From: Streptomyces olivochromogenes
Lineage (GTDB): Bacteria > Actinomycetota > Actinomycetes > Streptomycetales > Streptomycetaceae
NCBI RefSeq assembly: GCF_021538895.1
Contig: NZ_JADDRL010000014.1
Location: forward strand, 1-64,000
Direction: 5' to 3'
Length of the DNA stretch: 64,000 nt
The position numbers were made by a program, and so were the translations under genes. Below the pieces are notes generated by a model. The model worked only from the letters and a program-made list of their open reading frames with translations, searched no databases and was not told the origin of the DNA. Of the stretch, positions 8,846 through 17,834 are shown in pieces (positions within the stretch are counted from its first letter, which is position 1; each line of letters opens with the position of its first letter).

Positions 8846-10639
8846 ATGCCAGCCACGCCCCGTGGCACCAGACGCCGCACGTACGCGCTCCTCGCGACGA
8901 CGGCCGCCCTCGCCACCGCCGCGGCCCTGGCCGCCGCACTGCCGGCCCAGGCGCACGGCGACGAGCAGGGCGCGCACCGTCCGAGCCGCTACCAGGACGT
9001 CCAACTCCTCTCGTTCAACGACCTGCACGGCAATCTCGAACCGCCGTCCGGTTCCTCCGGCCGGGTCACCGAACTCCAGCCCGACGGCACGACGAAGACC
9101 GTCGACGCGGGCGGTGTCGAGTACCTCGCCACGCATCTGCGCCAGGCCCGTCAGGGCCACCCGTACTCCATCACCGCGGCCGGCGGCGACATGGTCGGCG
9201 CCTCCCCGCTGATCTCGGGCCTCTTCCACGACGAGCCCACCATCGAGGCCCTCAACGGCCTGAAGCTCGACGTCACCTCGGTCGGCAACCACGAGTTCGA
9301 CGAGGGTGCCCGGGAGCTGGCCCGGCTGCAGAACGGCGGCTGCCACCCCACCGACGGCTGCTACGGCGGCGAGGAGTTCCAGGGCGCGAACTTCCCCTAC
9401 CTCGCGGCGAACGTCCAGGACGAGAAGACCGGCAGGCCGATCCTCAAGCCCTACTGGGTGTGGAAGAAGCGGGACGTCAAGATCGGCTTCATCGGCGTCA
9501 CGCTGGAGGGCACGCCGGACATCGTCTCGGCGGACGGCGTCAAGGGCCTCAAGTTCAAGGACGAGGTCGAGACGATCAACAAGTACGCCAAGGTGCTGCA
9601 GCGCCAGGGCGTCCAGTCGATCGTCGCGCTGATCCACGAGGGCGGCCTGCCGTCCTCCTCCGCGTACAACTACGACTGCGACTCCCCGGGCGCGGGCGCC
9701 GGCATCTCGGGCCCGATCGTCGACATCGCGAAGAACGTCACGCCGGCCGTGGACGCGCTGGTCACCGGCCACACCCACACGGCGTACGTGTGCACGGTCA
9801 ACGACCCGGCGGGCCGCCCGCGCATGGTCACCTCGGCGGCCTCCTTCGGCCGGCTCTACACGGACACCACGCTGACGTACGACCGTTGGACGGGTGACAT
9901 CGCCCGTACGGCCGTGAAGTCCGCGAACCACGTGGTCACCCGGGACGTCGCCAAGGCGCCCGACATGACCGCGCTGATCGACAAGTGGAACACCCTGGCC
10001 GCCCCGATCGGCAACCGCGCCATCGGCTACATCTCCGGCGACGTCAACAACACCGGCACCGAGTCCCCGATGGGCGACCTGATCGCCGACGCGCAGCTGG
10101 CGTACGGCAAGGAGCTGGACCCGCGCACGGACCTCGCCCTGATGAACCCCGGCGGGGTGCGGGCCGGTCTGACCTACGCGGCCAAGGGCAGTGAGGGCGA
10201 CGGTGTCGTCACCTACGCCGAGGGCTTCACCGTCCAGCCGTTCTCCAACACGGTCAACCTCCAGGACTTCACCGGCGCCCAGGTGATCCAGGCACTGAAG
10301 GAGCAGGTGAGCGGCTCCAACACGGCCGCGCCGAAGATCCTGCAGCCGTCCTCGGGCCTCACCTACACGCTGGACATGACGAAGACGGGCGCGGACCGGG
10401 TGGTCACCGACTCGATCAAGCTGAACGGTGCCGCCATCGACCCCGCCGCCACCTACCGTGTCGCGACGAACAGCTTCCTCGCGGGCGGCGGCGACGGCTT
10501 CCCGACGCTGGGGCAGGGCACCAACGACCTGGTCGGCACGGACGACTTGGCCGCGCTGGAGAAGTACCTGCTGGCCAACTCCTCGCCCAGCACGCCGATC
10601 GCGCCCCCGGCCGCGAACCGGATCACGATCGTGAAGTAG
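8846..10639 (+). CDS. secreted 5'-nucleotidase / metallophosphatase (UshA-like)
   Basis: An extracellular nucleotidase that releases phosphate from nucleotides or related esters. A signal peptide with twin basic start (TRRRTYALLATTAALATAAA) ends near PAQAHG. The calcineurin-like metallophosphatase motifs are in order: LLSFNDLHGNLEP (about 55-67), GGDMVGASP, SVGNHEFDEGA (about 147), ALIHEGG and VTGHTHTAYVC (about 308). The C-terminal 5'-nucleotidase domain follows with GGVRAGLTYA and FSNTVNLQDFTG. GGGGGG precedes the ATG. There is no sortase signal, so it is likely soluble. A strong terminator follows directly. Confidence 0.95.
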   Translation: MPATPRGTRRRTYALLATTAALATAAALAAALPAQAHGDEQGAHRPSRYQDVQLLSFNDLHGNLEPPSGSSGRVTELQPDGTTKTVDAGGVEYLATHLRQARQGHPYSITAAGGDMVGASPLISGLFHDEPTIEALNGLKLDVTSVGNHEFDEGARELARLQNGGCHPTDGCYGGEEFQGANFPYLAANVQDEKTGRPILKPYWVWKKRDVKIGFIGVTLEGTPDIVSADGVKGLKFKDEVETINKYAKVLQRQGVQSIVALIHEGGLPSSSAYNYDCDSPGAGAGISGPIVDIAKNVTPAVDALVTGHTHTAYVCTVNDPAGRPRMVTSAASFGRLYTDTTLTYDRWTGDIARTAVKSANHVVTRDVAKAPDMTALIDKWNTLAAPIGNRAIGYISGDVNNTGTESPMGDLIADAQLAYGKELDPRTDLALMNPGGVRAGLTYAAKGSEGDGVVTYAEGFTVQPFSNTVNLQDFTGAQVIQALKEQVSGSNTAAPKILQPSSGLTYTLDMTKTGADRVVTDSIKLNGAAIDPAATYRVATNSFLAGGGDGFPTLGQGTNDLVGTDDLAALEKYLLANSSPSTPIAPPAANRITIVK

Positions 10640-10660
10640 ACACCACCGCGGCTCACCGCG

Positions 10661-10695
10661 GGGCCCGGCACGTACCCTGCGTACGCGCCGGGCCC
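10661..10695. terminator. hairpin terminator between 5'-nucleotidase and cssS
   Basis: 15-nt arms GGGCCCGGCACGTAC and GTACGCGCCGGGCCC with one mismatch around a 5-nt loop, followed by a short T-containing stretch. The position between two convergent genes suits a bidirectional terminator. Confidence 0.8.
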
Positions 10696-10719
10696 GTCCT
10701 TTGCGCGTGGGCTGACGGC

Positions 10720-12179
10720 CTACGGCGTCTCGGGCGGAGCCGTAGGGGCGCCCGGGAGGCGGATCGTCGCCGTCGTGCCGCCGCCCTCCGCGCGGGTCAC
10801 CGACACCTCGCCGCCGGCCTGCTGGACCGTGCGGGCGACGATGGACAGGCCCAGGCCGGAGCCGGGCAGGGCGCGGGCGCTCGGGGAGCGCCAGAAGCGG
10901 TCGAAGACGTGCGGGAGTTCGTCCTCGGGGATGCCGGGGCCGTGGTCGCGGACCGTCAGGACGCCCTTCTCCAGCCGCACGTCGATCGTGCCGCCGTCTG
11001 GGCTGAACTTCACGGCGTTGTCCAGGATGTTGACCACCGCGCGTTCGAGCGCCGACGGCTCCGCCTGGACGTACCAGGGCTCCACGTCCGCCGTGATCGT
11101 CAGCTCCGGGCCGCGCAGGCGGGCGCGGCCCAGGGCCGCCGTCACCGTGTCCTGGAAGGCGACCACCTGGACGCGTTCGCCGCGCTGGCCCGCCGAGCGG
11201 GACAGCTCCTGCAGATCGCCGATGAGCGAGGCCAGTTCCGTCATCTGCGCCTTCACCGAGGCGAGCAGCGCCTTGCGGTCCTCCGGCGGGATCGGCCGGC
11301 CCGTCTCCTCGCTCCGGGTGAGGAGTTCGATGTTGGTACGCAGGGAGGTCAGCGGGGTGCGGAGTTCGTGGCCGGCGTCGGCGATCAGCTGCTGCTGCAG
11401 CTCGCGCGAGCTGGCCAGGGCCGAGGTCATGGAGTTGAAGGAGCGGGACAGGCGGGCGATCTCGTCCTCGCTGTCCTCCTCGACCGGGATGCGGACGCCC
11501 AGGTCCTCGGTGCGGGCCACTTGCTCGACCGCCTCGGTGAGCTTGTCGACGGGACGCAGGCCCGCGCGGGCCACGGCCAGACCGGCGGCACCGGCGCCGA
11601 CGACCCCGACACCGGAGACGAGGAGGAGGATCAGGGCCAGGTCGTTGAGGGTGGACTGGGTGCCCTTCAGGGGCACGGCGGCCATGAGCGCGGCGTTGGT
11701 GGTGGTCCCGGTGGCGGGATCGAGCAGGACCCGAGGGATGGTGAGCACGCGTACGTCGTCGCCGTCCGAGGCGGTGGCGTTGTGGATGACGCCGGTTGCA
11801 TCCGGGTCGCTGGCGTTCTTGACCACGTCCTTGTCGGCCTGGCCGACGTTGATCCGTCCCACCGAGGACTGGAACAGGCAGGGGGTGCCGTCCTCCCTGA
11901 CCACCTGCGAGTACGTGTTGTTCCGCAGCACGCCGCCGAGGGACTGCTGCGGAGTCTGGGTGCAGTCGGCGAGGGCGCCGTTGATCAGGTCCGACTGCTG
12001 CAGCCGGGGCATGGACACGGCCTTGTGCAGGTCGTTGTCGACCTGGTCGTACAGCTTCCGCTGCACGATGAACCAGCAGGTGACCGAGACCGCCGCCACC
12101 GCGAACGCCACCGCCGCCGCCACCAGCAGGGACAGCCGCGCCCGGATCGGCAGTACGCGGAACCGGCGTCCGATCGTGT

Positions 12180-12183
<4 letters not shown>
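10720..12183 (-). CDS. cssS: two-component sensor histidine kinase CssS (secretion stress)
   Basis: A 487-residue membrane histidine kinase. The start is GTG 12183, overlapping the cssR stop as GTGA. Order: first membrane helix ([17 protein letters not shown]), an extracytoplasmic sensor region of about 130 residues with two cysteines ([16 protein letters not shown]), second helix ([16 protein letters not shown]), a HAMP linker, then the HisKA box [15 protein letters not shown] with the phospho-acceptor His near residue 272, and the ATPase domain with [30 protein letters not shown] and GSGLGLSIV. The position beside htrA matches the CssRS secretion-stress system described in S. lividans/coelicolor. 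The identification rests on this synteny. Confidence 0.9.
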
Positions 12184-12914
<731 letters not shown>

Positions 12915-12945
12915 CGCTCGCGGTCCTCGGGGGGTGCGGTGGGTT

Positions 12946-12980
12946 GTGGACGGGTTCGTGGACGGGTGTCGTGGACGGGT
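12946..12980. repeat. triplicated GTGGACGGGT repeat upstream of cssR
   Basis: Three exact copies of GTGGACGGGT at 12946-12955, 12958-12967 and 12971-12980 (12- and 13-bp periods), 32-66 bp upstream of the cssR start. It may be an operator array or a simple repeat in the leader. Confidence 0.6.
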
Positions 12981-13058
12981 CCTCATCAGCCTCGCACGTT
13001 TCCGGTGCGTGAGGGTGGGCGAGCCGCCGGGCGGTGGGCAGGGGTGGTGGGCAGGAGT

Positions 13059-13289
13059 TCAGCCGCGCAGCGTGTCGAGTCGCTTCAGCGGGACCTTGTG
13101 CAGGTGCGGGCGGGCGGCCGGCATGCGCAGGCCCATCATCTGGGGCACCGCGACCTCCGGGGCCCGCGGCGCGAGTCGAGGGGCCGGCGTCGGCTCGACG
13201 GGGGCGTGGAGCGCGTACGCCACGTGCAGGGCCAGCGTCAGGCCGGCCGGGCCGGTGTCGGTCATCGGGTGCGAGATCTTCCTGATCAT
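13059..13289 (-). CDS. small protein between htrA and cssR (76 aa)
   Basis: ATG 13289 with a strong CAGGAGG six nucleotides upstream. The product reads MIRKISHPMTDTGPAGLTLA, then LHVAYALHAPVEPTP, and ends PHLHKVPLKRLDTLRG. It is His-, Pro- and Leu-rich with a basic C-terminus and no obvious signal peptide or membrane helix. It lies 49 bp downstream of the htrA stop on the same strand and 145 bp before cssR, so it is probably in the htrA transcript. I do not recognise a family. The excellent ribosome-binding site makes it a real gene. Confidence 0.75.
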   Translation of the reverse strand: MIRKISHPMTDTGPAGLTLALHVAYALHAPVEPTPAPRLAPRAPEVAVPQMMGLRMPAARPHLHKVPLKRLDTLRG

Positions 13290-13338
13290 GACGTGCCTCC
13301 TGTTCCCCGCTCGGGGTGTCGGGGTGTCTCTGGGTGTC

Positions 13339-14469
13339 TCAGCTGGTGGAGCCGGCCCGCAGCTTGGCCAGGTCGGCCTTGACGGTGTTGACGGGAATCG
13401 CGAAGCCGAGGCCGACGCTGCCTGCCTCGGACGACGAGGACGCGGAACTCGACGAGTACATCGCGGAGTTGATGCCGACGATGTTGCCGCCGGCGTCGAT
13501 CAGCGCGCCGCCGGAGTTGCCGGGGTTGAGGGACGCGTCGGTCTGGATCGCCTTGTAGGTCGTGGTGGACGACCCCGTGTCGCCGTTGAACTCCCGGCCG
13601 CCGAACTGGAACGGCCACTGGCCGTCGCCGCCCTGGTTCTGGCCCTGGTTCTCGTCGGTGGAGACGGTGACGTCGCGGTCGAGCGCGGAGACGATGCCGC
13701 TGGTGACGGTGCCGGTCAGGCCCTCGGGCGAGCCGATCGCCACGACCGTGTCACCGACCTGGACCCCGTCGGAGTTGCCGAGGGCGGCGGCCTTGAGGCC
13801 GGAGGCGTTCCGCAGCTTGATGAGCGCGAGGTCCTTGGAGCTGTCGGTGCCGACGACCTCGGCGGTGTAGCTCTTGCCGTCGCTGGTCGTCACCTTGATC
13901 GACGAGGCGCCGGAGACGACGTGGTTGTTGGTGACGATCTCGCCGTCGGACGTGATGATCACGCCGGATCCGGTGGACGAGCCGTTGTCGAGCGTCGCCT
14001 TGATCTCGACGACGCTCGGGCTGACCGCGGAGGCGATGGCGGCGACGTCGCCCTTCTTGCCGGCCGGCACCACGTTCGTGGTGGTGCTGGTGGCGACGGT
14101 GTCCTTGCTGGTCAGCTCCTGGAAGGCGTACGCGGTGCCGCCGCCCACGGCCGCCGCGACCAGCGCGACCGCGGCGAGCAGGGCCGCCGTGCCCCGGCTG
14201 CGCCTGCGCTGCGGCGCGGGACCGGCGCCCGCCGGGACGGTGGGCAGGAGAGCGGTGCCGCCGCCGTGGCCGCCGTCGCCGGCCGTCGCGGGCGGCCAGA
14301 CGGTGGTGCCCGGCTCGACGGTGACCGGCTGCGCGGGGCGGTGGGCCGGCGGCGCCGGCCACTGCGGGTCCACGGGGGTGGACGCGTGCTGCTGCTGGGG
14401 GTACGCGGCCTGGTAGGCGTCGCCCTGGGGGTTCTCGTACGCGCCGCTGCGGCGGAAGCTCTCGGTCAT
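13339..14469 (-). CDS. htrA: membrane-anchored HtrA-like serine protease lacking a PDZ domain
   Basis: A 376-residue trypsin-like (S1C) protease for extracytoplasmic protein quality control. Residues 1-92 are a Pro/Gln-rich cytoplasmic tail. A membrane helix spans about 94-116 (TAALLAAVALVAAAVGGG). The protease domain carries the triad His183 (VTNNHVV), Asp213 (SSKDLALIKL) and Ser319 (NPGNSGGAL). The protein stops right after the conserved IPVNTVKADLAKL helix, where most HtrA proteins continue into a PDZ domain, so there is no PDZ. It heads the block htrA-small protein-cssR-cssS. Its promoter has three 11-bp-phased direct repeats, which suggests CssR control. Confidence 0.93.
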   Translation of the reverse strand: MTESFRRSGAYENPQGDAYQAAYPQQQHASTPVDPQWPAPPAHRPAQPVTVEPGTTVWPPATAGDGGHGGGTALLPTVPAGAGPAPQRRRSRGTAALLAAVALVAAAVGGGTAYAFQELTSKDTVATSTTTNVVPAGKKGDVAAIASAVSPSVVEIKATLDNGSSTGSGVIITSDGEIVTNNHVVSGASSIKVTTSDGKSYTAEVVGTDSSKDLALIKLRNASGLKAAALGNSDGVQVGDTVVAIGSPEGLTGTVTSGIVSALDRDVTVSTDENQGQNQGGDGQWPFQFGGREFNGDTGSSTTTYKAIQTDASLNPGNSGGALIDAGGNIVGINSAMYSSSSASSSSEAGSVGLGFAIPVNTVKADLAKLRAGSTS

Positions 14470-14487
14470 GACACAGAGCTTGTCCCG

Positions 14488-14519
14488 CGACCATGAGAGC
14501 TTCCTGAGTGCTCCCTGAG
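14488..14519. promoter_or_regulatory. three 11-bp-phased direct repeats upstream of htrA (candidate CssR site)
   Basis: On the htrA strand the repeats read CTCAGGGAGC (14510-14519), CTCAGGAAGC (14499-14508) and CTCATGGTCG (14488-14497), each shifted by exactly one helical turn and ending 19 bp before the htrA start. Head-to-tail sites with 11-bp period are the classic layout for OmpR/PhoB-type regulators. Assignment to CssR is inferred from the neighbouring gene. Confidence 0.6.
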
Positions 14520-14552
14520 AAGCCCGGCAGAACCTTGTTCGCCCGATGTAAA

Positions 14553-14580
14553 GAACGCTCTCGCCGCTCGGTGAGCGTTC
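14553..14580. terminator. inverted repeat downstream of the LacI-type regulator gene
   Basis: Arms GAACGCTC and GAGCGTTC around a 12-nt loop, 32 bp after the stop of the LacI-family gene. A likely hairpin terminator, though it has no T tract and could instead be part of the htrA upstream region. Confidence 0.5.
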
Positions 14581-14611
14581 TCAGCCGGCCTTCAGGAAGG
14601 CAGGTCGCCGC

Positions 14612-15634
14612 TCACTCGCAGCCGCAGGACGTCCGGACCACCAGGCGCGACGGGAAGGTCTTCAGCCGCTCGCGACGCGACCCCGCCACCCGCAGCCCGT
14701 CGTCGAGGACGAGGTCCACGGCGGCCCGGGCCATCGCCGAGCGGTCCGACGCGATCGTCGTCAGAGGCGGGTCGGCCAGCGCCGCCTCCTTGATGTCGTC
14801 GAAGCCGGCCACCGCCAGCTCGCCCGGCACGTCGAGGCGCAGCTCGCGCGCGGCACGCAGCAGACCGATCGCCTGGTCGTCGGTGGAGCAGAAGACCGCG
14901 GGCGGACGGTTCGGGCCGGACAGGACGTCCAGGGCCACCCGGTAGGCGTCGTAGCGGTTGTACGGCGCCTCGAACAGCCGGCCCTCCGTCGGGATCCCGG
15001 CCTCGGCCATCGCGCGCCGCCAGCCCTCGACGTGGTCGGAGACCGGGTCGCCGACCGCGGGGGTCTCGGCGGTGCCGCCCATACAGGCGACGTACTCGTA
15101 GCCGTGTTCCAGGAGGTGGCGCACGGCGAGCTGGGCGCCGCCCAGGTCGTCCGTGACGACGGCGACGTCGTCGATCGCCTCGGGCCGCTCGTGCAGCAGC
15201 ACCACCCGGGCGTCCCAGGCCTCGATCTCGGCGGCGGCCAGGTCGTTCAGCGCGTGGCTGACCAGGATCAGGCCCGAGACGCGCATGCCGAGGAAGGCCC
15301 GCAGATAGTGGACCTCGCGTTCGCTGATGTAGTCGGTGTTGCCGACGAGCACCATCTTCCCGCGCTCGGAGGCGGCCTGCTCGACCGCGTGCGCCATCTC
15401 CCCGAAGAAGGGCTGGCGGGCGTCCGGGATGATCAGGCCTATGAGGTCCGTGCGCCGCGAGGCCATGGCCTGGGCGACCCGGTCGGGCCGGTACCCCAGT
15501 TCCTTGATCGCGGCGAGGACACGCTCGCGCGTGGCCGGGGCGACCGGCCGGGGTCCGTTGTTGATGACATAGCTGACAACGGCGGTGGAAGTACCCGCCA
15601 GCCGCGCCACATCATCCCGAGTCACCTTGGCCAC
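14612..15634 (-). CDS. LacI-family transcriptional regulator
   Basis: A 340-residue LacI/GalR repressor. The N-terminal helix-turn-helix and hinge are intact: [22 protein letters not shown], then [22 protein letters not shown]. The periplasmic-binding-protein-like effector domain follows, with [39 protein letters not shown] and [20 protein letters not shown]. The product ends in a short Cys-containing tail (RTSCGCE). No sugar operon is adjacent, so the ligand cannot be guessed. It sits between glnR and htrA as a monocistronic gene with a hairpin after it. Confidence 0.93.
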   Translation of the reverse strand: MAKVTRDDVARLAGTSTAVVSYVINNGPRPVAPATRERVLAAIKELGYRPDRVAQAMASRRTDLIGLIIPDARQPFFGEMAHAVEQAASERGKMVLVGNTDYISEREVHYLRAFLGMRVSGLILVSHALNDLAAAEIEAWDARVVLLHERPEAIDDVAVVTDDLGGAQLAVRHLLEHGYEYVACMGGTAETPAVGDPVSDHVEGWRRAMAEAGIPTEGRLFEAPYNRYDAYRVALDVLSGPNRPPAVFCSTDDQAIGLLRAARELRLDVPGELAVAGFDDIKEAALADPPLTTIASDRSAMARAAVDLVLDDGLRVAGSRRERLKTFPSRLVVRTSCGCE

Positions 15635-15720
15635 GCGCGGAGTCTACGCGGATGGACCCTCTCTGGGCAGGGCGTATCGCAGCTTCCCTGTGCGGAAGCA
15701 ATGCCCCGGCCCGGCGTCGG

Positions 15721-16500
15721 CTATGCCTCGGCCGGTACCTCGGAGGTCTCCAGGACCGCCGATGCGTCCGCATCCTCCGGCTTTTGCCGGGCCGCCTTGG
15801 CCTTCGCCTCGTCCGAGGAACGGTCGCCCTTCTCGGGAGTAACGAATCGATAACCGACGTTTCGGACGGTGCCGATCAGCGACTCGTGCTCCGGTCCGAG
15901 TTTGGCGCGAAGCCGCCGTACGTGGACGTCGACGGTCCGGGTGCCGCCGAAGTAGTCGTAGCCCCAGACCTCCTGCAGCAGCTGGGCGCGGGTGAAGACG
16001 CGGCCCGGGTGCTGCGCGAGGTACTTGAGGAGCTCGAACTCCTTGAAGGTGAGGTCCAGGACGCGGCCCTTGAGCTTGGCGCTGTAGGTCGCCTCGTCGA
16101 CGGACAGGTCGCCGTTGCGGATCTCCATGGGGGAGTCGTCGTTGACGATCTGCTGCCGGCCCATGGCCAGGCGCAGGCGCGCCTCCACCTCGGCGGGACC
16201 GGCGGTGTCCAGCAGTACGTCGTCGATGCCCCAGTCGGCGGTGACGGCCGCGAGGCCGCCCTCGGTCACGACCAGGATCAGCGGACAGCCGGGGCCGGTG
16301 GAGCGCAGCAGCTGGCACAGGCTGCGCACCTGGGGCAGGTCGCGGCGCCCGTCGATCAGGATGACGTCGGCGCCCGGGGTGTCGACGAGCGCGGGTCCCT
16401 CCGCCGGAGCCACCCGCACGTTGTGCAGGAGCAGACCGAGGGCCGGAAGCACCTCCGTCGACGGCTGGAGGGCGTTGGTCAGGAGCAGCAGAGAACTCAT
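15721..16500 (-). CDS. glnR: global nitrogen response regulator GlnR
   Basis: Orphan OmpR-type regulator that controls glutamine synthetase, ammonium transport and nitrate genes in actinobacteria. I start at ATG 16500 ([12 protein letters not shown]) with AGGAGG 10 nt upstream, giving 259 residues. The receiver domain is atypical: Asp50 in [10 protein letters not shown] is kept, with Arg52, matching the charge pair reported to hold the GlnR dimer without phosphorylation. The normal acidic pocket is absent. The winged helix is clear: [50 protein letters not shown]. No kinase gene is adjacent, as expected. Confidence 0.95.
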   Translation of the reverse strand: MSSLLLLTNALQPSTEVLPALGLLLHNVRVAPAEGPALVDTPGADVILIDGRRDLPQVRSLCQLLRSTGPGCPLILVVTEGGLAAVTADWGIDDVLLDTAGPAEVEARLRLAMGRQQIVNDDSPMEIRNGDLSVDEATYSAKLKGRVLDLTFKEFELLKYLAQHPGRVFTRAQLLQEVWGYDYFGGTRTVDVHVRRLRAKLGPEHESLIGTVRNVGYRFVTPEKGDRSSDEAKAKAARQKPEDADASAVLETSEVPAEA

Positions 16501-16673
16501 AGGTCTGGTTCCTCCTCGGTCCCCGCGAGGACGTTTGTGGCACTTCGACACTGCTCTGCGATCCCGGTGCCCCGTACACCTGCGGTTTCCCGCTTCGTAT
16601 ACAACGCTTCCGAAAGCACAAAAGGACCCGGGGGCTGCGCTGCCCGAGTCCTCTGCCCAGCAGAATAGCCGAC

Positions 16674-17510
16674 ATGAGCAACGGTCCGGCAGGTCATGGG
16701 GCACGTTCCACCGTTCGTCCGAACTGCGAGACGAGCAGACGCACACCTATGCGGACGTTTCTGTACACGGCCGACGGGGTTTCCATCGATTCCGTATACA
16801 ACCCGGGAGCGGTTGTATACGACGGGTCCCCGTCACCCGCCCGTGGCCTGGTGTTCGTCGTCGCGCACGGCTTCACCGGCGACGTCGACCGCCCGCACGT
16901 GCGCCGCGTGGCCTCCGTGCTCGCCCGGCACGGCGCCGTCGTCACCTTCTCCTTCCGGGGCCACGGCGCCTCCGGCGGCCGCTCCACGGTCGGCGACCGG
17001 GAGGTGCTGGACCTGGCGGCCGCCGTGGAGTGGGCGCGTGGGCTCGGGCACGCGCACGTGGTGACCGTCGGCTTCTCCATGGGCGGCTCGGTGGTGCTGC
17101 GGCACGCGGCCCTGTTCTCGGGCGTCGACGCGGTGGTCTCGGTCAGCGCCCCGGCCCGCTGGTACTACCGGGGCACCGCCCCCATGCGCCGCCTGCACTG
17201 GCTGGTCACCCGCCCCGAGGGGCGCATGGTCGGCCGCTACGGCTTCCGTACCCGCATCCACCACCGCGAGTGGAACCCGGTGCCGCTGTCGCCGGTGGAG
17301 GCGGTCCCGAGGATCGCGCCGACCCCGCTGCTGATCGTGCACGGCGACCGCGACGGCTACTTCCCCCTCGACCACCCCCGGATGCTGGCCGCGGCGGCTG
17401 GTGAGCACGCCGAACTCTGGCTGGAGCCCGGCATGGGCCACGCCGAGCACGCCGTGGACGAGGCCCTGCTGTCCCGCATCGGGGACTGGGCGGCCGCCCG
17501 GGCGGGCTAG
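16674..17510 (+). CDS. alpha/beta hydrolase
   Basis: A 278-residue alpha/beta-hydrolase fold enzyme, substrate unknown. The oxyanion region [17 protein letters not shown], the nucleophile elbow [13 protein letters not shown], the acid segment [16 protein letters not shown] and the catalytic His in [14 protein letters not shown] are all present. ATG 16674 gives the longest product. ATG 16749 ([14 protein letters not shown]) is closer to the conserved core, and neither has a good ribosome-binding site. It is divergent from glnR and followed after 66 bp by the MoaD-like gene. The early coding region contains a perfect GTATACAACC inverted repeat with codons that are rare in this genome. Confidence 0.88.
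   Translation: MSNGPAGHGARSTVRPNCETSRRTPMRTFLYTADGVSIDSVYNPGAVVYDGSPSPARGLVFVVAHGFTGDVDRPHVRRVASVLARHGAVVTFSFRGHGASGGRSTVGDREVLDLAAAVEWARGLGHAHVVTVGFSMGGSVVLRHAALFSGVDAVVSVSAPARWYYRGTAPMRRLHWLVTRPEGRMVGRYGFRTRIHHREWNPVPLSPVEAVPRIAPTPLLIVHGDRDGYFPLDHPRMLAAAAGEHAELWLEPGMGHAEHAVDEALLSRIGDWAAARAG
16794..16820. promoter_or_regulatory. perfect inverted repeat GTATACAACC / GGTTGTATAC inside the hydrolase 5' end
   Basis: Ten-base perfect arms separated by 7 nt, within codons 41-49 of the hydrolase. A related half-site, CGTATACAACG, lies at 16596-16606 in the glnR upstream region. The AT-rich arms use GTA and GTT codons that are rare here, which suggests DNA-level selection as an operator. Confidence 0.5.
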
Positions 17511-17576
17511 CCTGACGGGCTAGCCTGGCGGGTGTTGATGTGCGGATGCCGATCCGCCGAGGACCAGAGGGACGAG

Positions 17577-17831
17577 ATGGCAAAGGTCACGGTGCGCTAT
17601 TGGGCCGCCGCGAAGGCCGCCGCCGGGGTGGTGGAGGAGCCGTACGACGCGGCGACCCTCGCCGAGGCGCTGGACGCCGTACGCGAGCGACACCCGGGTG
17701 AACTGGCGCGCGTGCTGCTGCGATGTTCGTTCCTCATCGACGGTGACCCTGTGGGCACCCGCGGACATGAGACGGTACGGCTGGCCGAGGGCGGCACGGT
17801 CGAGGTGCTCCCGCCGTTCGCAGGAGGGTGA
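17577..17831 (+). CDS. MoaD/ThiS-family sulfur-carrier-like protein
   Basis: An 84-residue beta-grasp protein reading MAKVTVRYWAAAKAAAGVVE and ending EVLPPFAGG. The C-terminal Gly-Gly is the adenylation/thiocarboxylation site of MoaD and ThiS sulfur carriers. AGAGGG precedes the ATG. It is followed after 3 bp by a membrane protein gene and does not sit in a molybdopterin or thiamine operon, so its partner E1-like enzyme is elsewhere. It could serve molybdopterin synthase or another thiolation pathway. Confidence 0.88.
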   Translation: MAKVTVRYWAAAKAAAGVVEEPYDAATLAEALDAVRERHPGELARVLLRCSFLIDGDPVGTRGHETVRLAEGGTVEVLPPFAGG

Positions 17832-17834
17832 GCG

